From the NCBI GenBank assembly GCA_034519515.1, contig JAXHOK010000050.1, positions 114,293 through 178,292 of the forward strand: a stretch of 64,000 nucleotides of DNA, in the 5' to 3' direction. The notes under the pieces were generated by a model. That model was not told the DNA's origin. It was given only the letters and a program-made list of their open reading frames with translations, and ran no database searches. The stretch comes from Arcicella sp034519515. Its GTDB lineage: Bacteria; Bacteroidota; Bacteroidia; Cytophagales; Spirosomataceae. The translations under genes and the position numbers were made by a program. Shown here piece by piece: positions 35,265 to 46,703 of this stretch; the stretch's first letter is position 1, and the number at the start of each line of letters is the position of its first letter.

Positions 35265-38200
35265 TATGCTATTTAGTTCTCAAAACTGGCTGTCGGTCAT
35301 TGCCATATCATTTTTTGTGATAGCAGTACTTTCTGTATGGAGTAGGTATTTTAGCAAATTTGCTTATAACTATATCAATGATGTAGAAGATTTGAGTAAG
35401 CATTATGATAAATTTCTTTTTCCGTCTTTCTTCTTGGGTAATTAGTATTTTACTTCCTATCAGTGAGGTAATTTTTGTGCTGTATAAAATACGAGATAAA
35501 AAGTGAGCTAATTTATTATTTTACGTAGTTGGTGTTATAGGTATTTCTATCGCAATATTCAGCGAAAGGGTTAGTTTTATTAAACGTAATATTCATAAAA
35601 TCTTTATTGGATTTTATGTTTTTAATTACTACCTATATCTTATTTAAAATTTATTTAGATGCTCCAAATATTTTTAATATAATGGAGTTTGCCATCTTTA
35701 TTATTTTTTCATACAATGCTTTTTTCGATTTTAAATATTTTTATACTTATCTTCTCTGGTTGTTTTTCTTTTTCTTCTTTCGTTTTTTCTTGTAGATGCC
35801 ATTAGTGTCGAATATTTAGCAACTTATGCCAACATCTGCTTGATTTCTTATGTGATAAATTTTGTTGGGGATATAATTCAAGTGAATATTCAGAGAAACT
35901 TTTTCTTTTGCCTATTACATTGTCAATAAGGGTTCTTTGTTTGTGGTGGATGTGAGTAAAAAAGGTTGAAATGAAATTCATAAGTAGAAAATATTAACAG
36001 AATCTCCGGATCATGGATAAGCATAAAAATGGATTGGTAAAAGTTGGAAAGAATATGTTATCGACAAAAGTGAAATCGAATACAGAGATGATGGCACTAC
36101 TGTATATCTTCAAAATATCAATGGCAAGTTCATCAGTTGGAAAAAGAAGAAACTTCTTATATAAAGGTTTGGCTATAAAAATTGGCACTGACGTTACCGA
36201 TAGTCGAAAGGCAGAAATAGAACTCAAACAAAGTGAGGAAAGGTTTAGGTTTATAAGTGAAAGCACCTCTGATAGTATAATTGTATTTGAGAAAGCGGTT
36301 GTAAAGTATGTTTCGCCTGCCCATGCAGTACAATTTGGCTATTCAACAGAGGAGGCTGTGTGATCAAGAATAGATATTTATAAGCTCATTCACCCTGATG
36401 ATGTTACTCATATTGAGGTTCATATTCGAGAAGCCATAAAAAAACGATTGCCTGCTATTACTTATACCTATCGTTTTTTGCACAAAAATGGTGATTATGT
36501 CTGGCGTGAAGATGTCATAAATATGTTTTTTGGGAAAAGGTATTCTACCCTCGAAAAACAGTAGTATTAGCAAGAGATGTAAGCGAACGAAAAAACGCTG
36601 AATTTGCCAAACAACTCAAACAAGAAAAGCAGCTATTGCAAAATAATATTATTGTAAGGCTCTCAAAAACACAATTAGCCGAAATTGACTTTTGGAAGCA
36701 TGGCTTACAAACTATCACAGAAGCAGCCCAAGAAGGCTTGAATATTAACCGAGTGAGTGTTTGGCAGTATTTTTGAAGGTAAAATCGTATGTGCCGATTT
36801 GTTTATCAAAAGAAACAAATATCCATGAGGAAGGTATGGTTTTCTTAGAGCATGATTTTCCAAAATATTTTAATGCAATTAGAAGTGAAAGAGCAGTCGT
36901 TGCTGATGATGCACACACGCACACTGCTACTTTTGAGTTTTCTGAGAGTTATCTAAAAGCTCCCTTAAAATCCATTTCAATGCTTGATGTACCTATAAGG
37001 GTTGATGGGGCTTTGGTAGCTCTGCTATGCTGTGAGCAAACCTACGAACCTAAAATTTGGACTGACGAAGATATAATATTCGTTCATTCGATTACTGATA
37101 TTATTTCGCTCGGGATTGAGGCAGATAAACGCAAGAAAGCTGAAGCCAAACTCCTCGAAAACCAAGAACAATTAATCTATAAAAGCAACATCTTGGCTGC
37201 AATTGCCAAAACAACCGAACAACTTTTAGTAAGCAAAAATATCTATGAAACCCTAACCGAAACCTTTGAGCTTATAGGCAATGCTGCCAATGTTGATAGG
37301 GTTTTCTTCTTTGAGAATGATTTGAAAAACAACTTAATTAGTCAAAAAATTGAATGGACAAGAGGTGATATTCTGCCACAGATTGATAACCTTGTACAAC
37401 GCACAATCTTTCGTTTGACGATATTTATTTTTATACTGAAATTTTACACAAAAATCAAATATACCAAGAAACATTCAGTGCAATTACAGACCAAAATATC
37501 AAAGATAGATGGGCAGAACAAAATATCTTGGCTGTACTTTTATTTCCGATTTTTATCAAAGATGTTTTTCAAGGTTTTGTTGGTTTTGATGATTGTACCA
37601 ACGAGCAAAAATGGTCGGACGACCAAATCAAATATCTTACAATCATTTGCTACAAATATTGCCAATGCTATTGAGCGACTAAGAAATGAAGCAATTATTG
37701 AAGAAAGCGAAAATAACTTCCGTCAAATCAACGACACTATTGATGATGTGTTTTTCTTGTATGATGCCATCAACGAAAAACATATTTATATAAGCTCGTC
37801 GTGCAAAAAAGTGCTTGGTGCTGGAGCAAGAATATATTTTTATCAGAGAAAGGTTCTTATTTAAAAAAGAATATCTATTCGAGGAAGACCATGTTGATAT
37901 TGATGCACGTATTAGAAAACAACTAAACGAAGATAATTCGGTGGAGTTTGAGTATAGAGTAAAAACAAATGACGGGCAAATAAAATGGATAAACGAAAAG
38001 AATTTTGGTATCAGAAATGATGAAGGAGAACTTATCAAGATTTCGGGAATTTGTACTGACATCACCGAAAAAAAACTTGCCCAAACCCAAATCAAACAGC
38101 TTTCTTTGGTTGCCGAAAAAACAACGAATGGCGTGATTATCACAGATGTTGAAGGGCGAGTGTTTTGGGCAAATCAAGGCTTTTTAGATATGCTGGAAAT

Positions 38201-39894
38201 TAGTCCAGAAAGCCTATACGGAAAAAGACCAAGAGATTTATTTAATCCTCAAACCTCAGGATTTAGTCAGTATTATCAAAAGAAATTGGACGCTCCGAAC
38301 TACTCAATCGAAGTAGAGGTTTTGACATAAGAAAAACCGAAAATGGGCACAGATAAATAATACAGCTATCCTTGATGAAATGGGAAAGACTATTCAGCAA
38401 ATTGAGGTGATTATTGACATTACTGAACGCAAAAAAGTCGAAGAAAAATTAATCGCTGAACGAAAACTCCTCCGAGCCATCATTGATAATATCCCTATGA
38501 ATATATATGAAAGATGTTTTTTCAAGAAAAACCCTTTCTAATAAAAACGACATTAGGTATTCAGGATTTGAAAATGAAGAGAAGATGTTTTAGGAAAAAC
38601 AGATTTGGAGTTATTTGAAGAAAAAACTGCTCAAAAAGCAATGGAGCAAGAAATGAAAGTAATTTCGACTCAAAAACCAATTATTGCATTAGAAACATTT
38701 CATACCAAAAGAAACGGTGAGAGTGCTTGGCTTTTGGTTTCAAAATTACCCTTTTCAATGAAAAAATGAGATTACAGGCTTAGTAGGAATCAGTGTAGAT
38801 ATTACAGAAAAGAAAATACACTCAACAGCTTTTGCAAGAAAGCCAACAAAAACTAACGAGTATCTTGAATGCCTTAGACGAATTAGTATGGGCGAAATGG
38901 TATAGATGATTTAAAACTTTTATTTGTAAGCCAATCTTTCGAGAAAATATATAGCATAAAGCTAGATGAATTAAACAAAGATATAAGAAGTCTGGACAGA
39001 ATTGGTTCATCAAGAAGATAAAGGTGTACTCAAACAAATCGCTTCGGGAATTAAGAATGCAAATTGGCTACGGTACATACAGAATAGTCGATGCAGATGG
39101 GAATACAAAATGGTTAGAGAATACCTTGAAAGTGGTAAAAAACACAAACAATGAGCCATTGATGATTATGGGTATTACTATTGATATTACCGAAAAAGAA
39201 AGCAGCAGAAAAGCCTCATAAAAGCACAAGAGGAAACAAATACAGCCAACAAATCAAAAGCAGAGTTGGAGCTAAGGGCTTTACAAATGCAAATAGACCC
39301 GCATTTTGTATTTAATGCCCTCAACTCGATTCAAAGTTATATAATGAGCCACGATACCCTTACGGCTAATAATTACCTCACAAAATTTGCTCACCTGATA
39401 CGCCTATTTTTAGATTCATCACGTAGCCGATTTATTGCTTTGGGCGAAGAAGTTAGACTTCTGACGCTTTACATAGAGCTTGAAAAACTACGATTTGATG
39501 ATAAATTTGAATTTGAAATTGTGCTTGATGCCAACGTAAGCAAGTATTTCGAGATGCCTACGATGATATTGCAGCCTTTCATCGAAAATGCTATTAATCA
39601 TGGTTTGAGATACAAAAAAAGAGAAAGGATTATTAAGTATAAAATTTTATACCGAAGCCGAACAATTATTTGTAAAATCGAAGATAATGGCGTAGGACGT
39701 AGAAATGTAGCACAAATACAGTCAAAATCAAGGAAAGGCTGCAATCGCAAGGCTTGAAAATAACAACAGAACGCTTGCATACCTACAACAAAATCAATGA
39801 GGCAAATATTGTGTTTTCGATTAATGATAAAATTACCGACTCAACAGACCCAAATGAAGAAGTCGGAACGGTGAGTAGAAATACGATTTCCTAA
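35265..39894 (+). CDS. Multi-PAS/GAF sensor histidine kinase, LytS-type, frameshifted
   Basis: About 1500 residues in total. Order of readable parts: an N-terminal membrane domain (FSSQNWLSVIAISFFVIAVLS and later hydrophobic helices to about 35.95 kb); a PAS/PAC pair (TDVTDSRKAEIELKQSEERF, FISESTSDSIIVFEKAV); a GAF domain (YFNAIRSERAVVADDAHTHT then ALVALLCCEQTYEP); a second GAF (TLTETFELIGNAANVDRVFF); then several PAS domains. It ends in a His_kinase region, LRALQMQIDPHFVFNALNSI, whose His is the phosphate acceptor, and an ATPase with FIENAINHGLRYKKRER and IEDNGVGRRN. These kinases usually pair with a LytTR regulator; none lies next to it. Many single-base shifts; two genes cannot be excluded. 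Confidence 0.8.
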
Positions 39895-39979
39895 AAATTG
39901 AGTGTAAAATTTAAAGAGAATTTTCTGATTTTTTAACATTAAGACATTAAGAAATTAAGATTCATTAAGACTAAATTAC

Positions 39980-40134
39980 AATACTACATGACAATTTTTA
40001 CGTTCAATAAAAAAATCTGTTCAAATTCGTACAAATCCGTTCAAATTTTGTGTGCCATTTTCGACGATTATAGAACGCAGATTGAACGAATTTATATGAT
40101 AATAACTGATTTTAAAAAATTGTCATGTAGTATT
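39980..40134. mobile_element. MITE-like inverted-repeat element, 155 bp
   Basis: The ends AATACTACATGACAATTTTT (39980-39999) and its exact complement (40115-40134) form 20-bp perfect inverted repeats. The inside has TGTTCAAATTCG and CCGTTCAAATTTTG direct words and no plausible ORF. It lies in the 566-bp spacer before hpf. Confidence 0.72.
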
Positions 40135-40460
40135 CTAAATTACCTTAATTTCTTCATGAACTTAAAGGTTAAAAAAAAACTTACCACCAAAAATTTTAGA
40201 ATCACAGAAAATCAAACTTTCCAAGAAAAATTTTGCGTATAATTTTTCAAACAACAACCTTTCATCTCCGTCAAATAATTTTCTTCAAAAAATCCTTGAC
40301 TTGTATTATTTTTTTCACTACGTTGGAAGTAATAATAGTTCTTTGAAAATCGAGAAACAAGATAGCAGATACAAGATGTGAGAAGTTTTTATTCAACGTC
40401 TTTGTGCTAATATCTTGAACCTCAACAGTTTACGTAATTATTCACTCTAAATTTTGAGTT
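40135..40460. other. Spacer upstream of hpf
   Basis: AT-rich spacer after the inverted-repeat element. No gene, RNA or promoter box is supported; the hpf promoter should lie here. Confidence 0.35.
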
Positions 40461-40819
40461 ATGAAGATTCATGTGCATGCAGTCCATTTCGACATCGACC
40501 CTAAATTGGTCGGATTTATTCAAAACAAATTAAACAAATTAGAAACTTTCTACGACAAATTTATCAGTGGCGAAGTTTTTTTAAAATTAGACAAAGGAGA
40601 AAATAGCAAGATTCACAAAAAGCACATCAGTAAAATTAAATGCTAGGGCACTGCACTTTTTGCCGAAGAAAAAGGAACAACATTTGAAGAAGCAACCGAC
40701 CTCGCCTGGAAGCACTAAAAACACAAATCAAAAAATTTAAAGACAAGAAAAATGTAGTTGAGCATAAAAAACAAGAGGTAATAACATTAGAAGAAGAATT
40801 GGTAGAAGAAGATTTTTAG
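40461..40819 (+). CDS. hpf: Ribosome hibernation-promoting factor, frameshifted
   Basis: The N terminus is typical of the short HPF/RaiA fold: MKIHVHAVHFDIDPKLVGFI, QNKLNKLETFYDKFISGEVF and LKLDKGENSKIHKK. Stitching two frameshifts (near 40.63 and 40.71 kb) continues LNARGTALFAEEKGTTFEEA and LKTQIKKFKDKKNVVEHKKQ to the stop at 40817. About 119 residues, the size of short HPF. Binds the 30S/100S ribosome in stationary phase. It is followed by a strong terminator. Confidence 0.85.
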
Positions 40820-40842
40820 TCGAAAGTCAATAGCCGATAATT

Positions 40843-40883
40843 AAAAAAAGGGAGTAAATCGAATAGATTTGCTCCCTTTTTTT
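40843..40883 (+). terminator. Terminator of hpf
   Basis: AAAAAAAGGGAGTAAATC pairs with GATTTGCTCCCTTTTTTT around a 5-nt loop, starting 24 bp after the stop codon. Confidence 0.85.
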
Positions 40884-40936
40884 GTGAAACACACCTCATT
40901 CGCTCGGTGGCTGAGCGTAGCCGAGCCACAAAGCAC

Positions 40937-41773
40937 CTACCTTTTCTTCACAAAAACACCTTTCTTTGCTCATTGGTTATTACGAAATCGATTGTCATTA
41001 GTGTATGCCAAAGCCTCTGCTTGGTTTTGCCGATTTTTATACAAGATTTTGGCTTGAAAAATCAATTCTCTCTCCATTTATATCAAAAACGAAGATTTTT
41101 TCCATACGAAAGCAAGGCAAACTCTTTACCGTTGGGGCTAACGTCAGCTGGCTGCCGTAACGGGGCTTTTCAAGAAAACATTCTGCTCGGGCATGAGCAT
41201 ATAATTTCCCGCTTGGTCGGACAATGTATAAGTTGCGTTTAGTGATTTTTTGAAAATTTTTCGAGAAAAGATACAATTTTCCACGGTACCAAAACATCGC
41301 TTCACGGTCGAAAATCTTTTGTTTTGGCAAGAAAATGCTCTTGGTCGGCACTAGTGAAAATTGATTTTTTCGGTTTTGCCATTTTTGTGTTTATAAATGC
41401 ACAAATCTTTGCGGTCTTGGTTATTATTGCAAAATCGCCTACATAAATATTTCCTTTGTCGTCTTTTGTTAAATCTTCCCAATCAATATTTTTTGAATCA
41501 TTGACAAAAAGCGTGTCAAAAATTCGCCCTGTTTGATTAATCATATGAATTCAGGTTTCCTCCTCCGTCGTTGTGTGTCCAATAAAAACCATCTTGCCAT
41601 GCAAAGTGCAGCCCCGAGCTTTCGTTAATGCAAGTGAGCATTCGCCCAGTTTTTGTGATTGCTAAATATTCAGCTTTTGCTCGCTGAAAACCCGTTTTCT
41701 GAATTTCCGTATGGCAGTTGCAGGTAGCCACTTTCAACGAAAACAGTAACATATAAAATTTATAGAGAAACAT
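40937..41773 (-). CDS. Secreted SdiA-regulated-like / beta-propeller protein, frameshifted
   Basis: Three overlapping fragments join to one Bacteroidota protein. The visible motifs are INESSGLHFAWQDGFYWTHN, NIDWEDLTKDDKGNIYVGDF and FDREAMFWYRGKLYLFSKN, near 41.5 and 41.3 kb. Relatives I recall show the same order (ESSGL..., D/N-WEDLT, EAMF-Y-KLYLFSK) and are probable calcium-dependent propeller proteins outside the cell. The N terminus from MFLYKFYMLLFSLKVATCN looks like a lipoprotein or signal segment. The 3' end (QNQAEALAYTNDNRF) is reached after a frameshift near 41.06 kb. Exact ends are uncertain. Confidence 0.6.
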
Positions 41774-41888
41774 AGGGTTGGCAAGCAATTCTCTAGTGCT
41801 CCAATAAAGTTTGAATTTTGGCAACAAGTTAGTTAATTTTGGAAAAATACTTCCAACAGAATAGAAAAAATCTTAAAAGTACAAACCC

Positions 41889-42958
41889 ATGAAACCCTAT
41901 CAACAATCATTCAATACCCGCCTCGCCTACATCTTGATTTCGTTGGTGATAATTATTTATGGAATGTATATTTTGCGGATTGCTTATTCCGCTTACATTT
42001 TCAGTCATTTTTGCTTCTTTTGATGCCTGTTTGTCAGTTTCTCGAACGACGTCGAGTGCCTCGTTGGTTGGCAATTACGCTTGCTATCTTGCTGACTATC
42101 AGTTTTTTAACATTTCTTTTTTATTTGGTTTATATTCAAATATTAGATTTTTGAAGAAATCATGCCACAACTCACCGAAAAAGCTGAGGAATGGTACAAA
42201 AGATGCTCAACTTTTTTATTCGGCATAATTTTCATATCACCCGCACACAACAAAAAGTTGAGGGGCAAAAATACCTAACAGAGTTTTTGAAAAGTAATAG
42301 CGATATTCTTGGAAATACGCTTTCAACGACGACTGGCTTGCTCGAGAATCTGACCATTATTCCGCTGTATGTTTTGTTGTTGCTTTATAGAGATTTCATT
42401 CGGGTATTTTTCTATAAAGTTTTCAGGTCAGTGAGCAACCACCGAATAGATGGTTTTGAAAAAGTAAAAGATGTAGTTATAAATTATGTTGTTGGCTTAG
42501 GAATGGTTATTGCCCTTGTTAACGGCATCTTAAACACATTAGGTTTGTATATTTTGGGCATCCAACACGCCATTTTCTTTGGCTTTTTGGCTTCGTTTTT
42601 AGTGCTGATTCCCTACATTGGCATTGCGATTGGGGCATTGTTGCCTATACTTTTTGCCTTAATTACAAAGATTCGTCGTGGAGTGCAGTGGGCGTAGCGG
42701 CATTTTCTTTGTGATTCAGATGTTGGAAGGCAATTTTATTACGCCCTATATTGTTGGTTCAAAAGTAAGTATCAATTCGATGGCGGCAATTATTGCTTTG
42801 ATAATTTTCGGTAATCTTTGGGGAATCGGTGGTTTGGTGCTTGCTTTGCCTCTGACAGCAATCATCAAAGTGATTTTCGACTCGATTGAAGATTTGACCC
42901 TACGGTTTTCTGCTTGGCGACGCCGACCGCTATTGACGTAGAAAAAGAAAAAACATAG
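41889..42958 (+). CDS. AI-2E family transporter (PerM-like), frameshifted
   Basis: A membrane protein of about 350 residues. Readable segments are MKPYQQSFNTRLAYILISLV, VEGQKYLTEFLKSNSDILGN, LLENLTIIPLYVLLLLYRDF, GLGMVIALVNGILNTLGLYI, FFGFLASFLVLIPYIGIAIG, EGNFITPYIVGSKVSINSMA and GNLWGIGGLVLALPLTAIIK. The last two are the conserved C-terminal signature of the AI-2E/PerM family of exporters or ion-coupled permeases. Frame breaks lie near 42.0, 42.2 and 42.7 kb. The substrate is unknown; the family name comes from one member's role with autoinducer-2. Confidence 0.88.
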
Positions 42959-42963
42959 TTGAG

Positions 42964-43554
42964 ATGCCAAACGAAAACCTGATTCAGTTTATTCAAAAAA
43001 AAAAACACCTTACCGATTCCAACGGTGATAGCCAATGAAATTGCCGAGCAATTTAAAGAAAAACAACTGTTAAAAAATGAATTTTTGCTCAAAGAAGGCA
43101 ACCTCAGCAATGATTATATATTTTTGTTAGATGGTTTCATGCGTTCATACACATACGACACCGAAGGCAATGATATTACGACTAATTTTATTCAAAAAAC
43201 CAAGTAGTTTTAGAGGTTTCTTCATTTTTTTAATCGCACGCCCACACAGGAGTTTTTTCAGGCATTGACCGACTGTAAGGCTTGGTAATCAGCTATGAAC
43301 AAATGCAGATTTTGTTTCATTCGATTCCCGAATTTCGAGAATTTGGGCGAAATTGCTGTACAACAAATCACAAGCCTCAAGCGCATAGGATGCTTTCGAT
43401 GATTAATCGAACTGCCGAAGAGCAACGCTACGAAAATTTGATTAATACCAAACCCGAAATCCTGCAAAATGCTCCACTCAAAAACATCGCTACTTATCTG
43501 GGAATCACTGATACTTCGTTGAGTAGAATTCGGAAGGAGTTTAGCAAGAAATAA
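42964..43554 (+). CDS. Crp/Fnr family regulator, frameshifted
   Basis: The protein starts MPNENLIQFIQKKK... and continues after shifts as EIAEQFKEKQLLKNEFLLKE and LSNDYIFLLDGFMRSYTYDT (cyclic-nucleotide-like beta-roll). The C-terminal winged helix NAPLKNIATYLGITDTSLSR-IRKEF is readable in the 43.3-43.55 kb frame. About 195 residues in total. Bacteroidota Crp proteins of this shape often control a single neighbouring gene; the next gene, a small membrane protein 77 bp downstream, is the obvious candidate. Confidence 0.82.
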
Positions 43555-43630
43555 AATCATTTCTTGCCACTTTTAGTAAAATTTGTTTTTTGTGTCTGAC
43601 ATTTGCAGCAATATCAAACAAAGCACTAAA

Positions 43631-44296
43631 ATGAACAATCTTCCAATCTACATCAGCATTACTTTTGTATTTACTACGCTCCTTACAATTTGGCTATTTC
43701 TAAAACCAACTAATTTTTCAAAAAAGCCTTAATTGTGCTTGTTTTTTGGACATTTTTCAAGGAATTGTAGGTTTGTCGGGTTTTTATACAAAAACTGATG
43801 GCTTTCCTCCAAGGTTTTTATTGGTAATTGCTCCTGCAATTTTACTTATTGTTTATCTTTTCAATTCGGCAAAAGGAAAGCAATTTATTGATAACCTAAG
43901 TATCGAAAAATTGACAATTCTTCACATAATTCGAGTTCCAGTTGAGATTGTATTATTCTGGCTTTTTCTACAAAAAACCATTCCACAATTGATGACTTTT
44001 GAAGGGCGAAATTTTGATATTTTAGCAGGAATCACTGCTCCGATTGTCTATTATTTTGTTTTGTGAAGAAAACTTTGAGCAAAAAAACACTCTTGGCTTG
44101 GAATGTTATTTGTTTGATTTTGCTGCTAAATATTGTCATAAATGCCGCACCATCAGCACCTTTGCCAATTCAACAATTTGCTTTTGACCAACCAAATATT
44201 GCCATTCTTTATTTTCCATTCAATCTTTTGCCGAGTGTAGTTGTGCCTTTGGTGTTGTTTTCGCATTTGGTCGCAATTAGAAGGCTTAGTGCATAA
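43631..44296 (+). CDS. Hypothetical membrane protein, frameshifted
   Basis: The N terminus is MNNLPIYISITFVFTTLLTI then WLFLKPTNFSKKALIVLVFW. After one shift near 43.74 kb the frame continues with GFPPRFLLVIAPAILLIVYL and EIVLFWLFLQKTIPQLMTFE. A second shift near 44.06 kb leads to NVICLILLLNIVINAAPSAP and PFNLLPSVVVPLVLFSHLVA. Six to seven hydrophobic helices; no known family. It follows a Crp-type regulator on the same strand. Confidence 0.75.
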
Positions 44297-44348
44297 ATTA
44301 ATTAATGTTCCGAGAAATAATTTTTGTGTATTAATTTATTCTACGAAA

Positions 44349-44533
44349 GGGTTTATACAATAGACTTCTTGCGAAAGTATCTTTATGTCGAAAAACATAT
44401 CTTTTCGGCTACAAATTGAGTAAATTTTTCAACCGTAGCGGTGCTATGCTTTCAAAATTTACTCAATTTTCGCACAAAAATCTACAATTTTTCACCAATA
44501 AAACACTTTCGCAAGAAGTCTATTATAAACCCC
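44349..44533. mobile_element. MITE-like inverted-repeat element, 185 bp
   Basis: The ends GGGTTTATACAATAGACTTC followed by TTGCGAAAGT (44349-44378), and their complement (44505-44533), are 29-30-bp inverted repeats with one or two mismatches. A second, internal pair, AAATTGAGTAAATTTT and AAAATTTACTCAATTT, lies inside. No ORF. It sits in the spacer between the membrane-protein gene and the U32 peptidase gene. Confidence 0.75.
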
Positions 44534-44578
44534 TACATTTTTTCATTAATAATTAATCACAAAACTAATGTCAAAACA

Positions 44579-46485
44579 TTAGTGCTTTTTTCCCCCATCC
44601 TAATTGCTCATCTTCATCTTCAAACTCTAATTCCGCATCTTTTTCCCAAATTTCCATTTCGCAAGGCTTGCAGTTAAATTTCAATTTGTATTCGTTTTCG
44701 CCATGTTTTAGCACTAAGGGTTCTAGCGACTTTTTCGCCCATAGTTGCGCGTTGGAAGCGGGCGCATTTGCCTAACTCATATTTTACACAATATTTTGTG
44801 GTCATGACGCGCGATTTGCCGGGATCCCATTGTAATTCAAATGCTTTTTCGATTTCGGTTACGCCGTGTCTTTTGTAAAAAGTACGCGCCAGTTTATTGG
44901 ACATTGTAAGTAAAATCCAATGCTTTAACAGGATAGGGATGATCCGTTTTGGTTATCTGGAGTTCTTCTCTGTGATATTCACTGACACGAATATCCATCA
45001 ATTGTTCTAAAACCGTCTCTACGATTTCGTTGATTTTGGAGATGGGTAAAAACCAATTTTCGGTAAAATCAACTACGATTTCATCTACTATAAAAGGCGT
45101 ATTACCTGTCTTTGACAGATTCTTCTTGATATTCGGCAATGACCGATTCGTCGTTTTTAGCCAGTTCTTTTTCCGACTTCGATGAGCAGCAGCACTTGTG
45201 ATGCCCATCTTCATCAACAGCCTGTCAAATGAAAACCCGTCTTCGGTTTCGTAAAACAGTAGTTTAACCCCGATTTTCCGAATGGCACTATCTTCTCTTT
45301 CCACCATTTTATTAAATTCCGCATCCGAATTTCGGTAAATCACAGTCCCTACTGGGTAGCGGTTTGAAGGTATTGGGAACCACCAACATCATTGACAATC
45401 GATATTGATCTGAATGCACCATCCGCTTCACCTTTTTCGTTGATAAAATAAAGCCCATCGCCATTATTTAGCATGTCATGCATTTTCGATGACATAACCA
45501 TTGGCTTTTATATCTAACAATTTACCAATGTACTGTCCTTGCGATTTTGGGCTTTCCCACGAGCCAATTTTAGCATGACGCTGATTGAGAAAGTAATCGG
45601 TATAACCGCGATTGAAACTACGCCCCAACTCAGGTTCATAATTGTAAAATGTCCGTCCCGATGAAGCCTTTTCGTAGTGGTCAGCATGAATTTCGAGGAA
45701 ACCATCTAATTTTTTACGCAGATAAGACGTATTGTTTTTAACGTAAACAATATCCTTCAACCGCCCTTCTATTTTAAAAGAAGCAAACACCCGCTTGGAT
45801 GAGATTCGGCAGTTGATCACTCAAATCCAAATCTTTGATGGACAGCAAATGGCTATTTTCAATCAAAGTGTTGCCTTTCCCGTCAATCAATTGATAAGGC
45901 AAACGGCAATTTTGAGCGCAAGAACCCCGGTTGGCCGACCGTTCGCCATTGGCAACACTCATATAACAATTGCCGCTAAACGAGACGCACAACGCACCCG
46001 TCACGAAAAACTCCAATTCCACATCGGTTGCTTCGTTGATTTCTTTGATTTGATGCAAATTCAATTCACGCGCCAAAACGACCCGTTTCATGCCCGCATC
46101 TGCCAAAAACTTGACATGAGCCGCATCCCGATTATTGGCTTGCGTACTGGCGTGAATAGCAATCGGCGGCAAATCCATTTCCAAAATAGCCATATCTTGA
46201 ACAATGAGGGCATCAACGCCTACTCTGTACAACTCGTGAATTAGTTTTCGGCAGGGTTCTAATTCATTATCGTACAAAATGGTGTTCATCGCCACAAACA
46301 CTTTTGCCTTAAACAGGTGGGCATATTTCACCATTTCGGCAATATCATTCCACCGAGTTGGTCGCATTGGTTCGCGCACCAAATAGGGGTGCCCCAATAT
46401 ACACGGCATCAGCCCCGGCATTGATGGCTGCCATGCCTTGATATAGGTTTTTAGCAGGTGCCAGAATTTCAATCTTTCTTTTCAT
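44579..46485 (-). CDS. Peptidase U32 family protein, frameshifted
   Basis: The start at 46485 gives MKRKIEILAPAKNLYQGMAA. Further segments are FGARTNATNSVEDIAEMVKY (stitched), KAKVFVAMNTILYDNELEPC and, near 46.05 kb, the family signature ELEFFVTGALCVSFSGNCYM. Next come SCAQNCRLPYQLIDGKGNTL and DLDLSDQLPNLIQAGVCF, then the second half in four fragments to about 44.6 kb. It ends with TTKYCVKYELGKCARFQRAT and a Glu-rich tail (stop at 44579). About 635 residues, the long form of U32 in Bacteroidota. Family members act in collagenase-like proteolysis or tRNA hydroxylation. Confidence 0.88.
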
Positions 46486-46703
46486 ACGATATTTCGTATT
46501 TTTGATTTTATTTTTGATACAAAAAGTACGAAATACTTCACGGAAATTGGGTATTTGGGGAAATTTAGGATTTGGTATTTATGCTTTTGAAAATATTTGG
46601 TCATTAAAACCAATTTTTAATGACCAAGACCTTTAAATAAAAAAAGGTTGCATTTGAAGATATTTTGCGATAATTTCATAAAAGCATTAAACTTCATATT
46701 GCC
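46486..46703. other. Divergent spacer
   Basis: This 218-bp AT-rich spacer lies between the U32 gene on the minus strand and the patatin-like gene on the plus strand. The same DNA reappears in inverted form near 63.57-63.79 kb, including the words ACCAAGACC and CAAATACCCAATTT. Confidence 0.45.

Noticed and set aside
40890..40930. tRNA-like fold near GTGGCTGAGCGTAGCCGAGCC
   Set aside because: It lacks acceptor and T arms. It is a short palindrome of a kind I recall as common in spacers of these genomes.
42746..43560. Minus-strand ORFs opposite the AI-2E and Crp genes
   Set aside because: They are antisense shadows; the plus strand carries clear family motifs.
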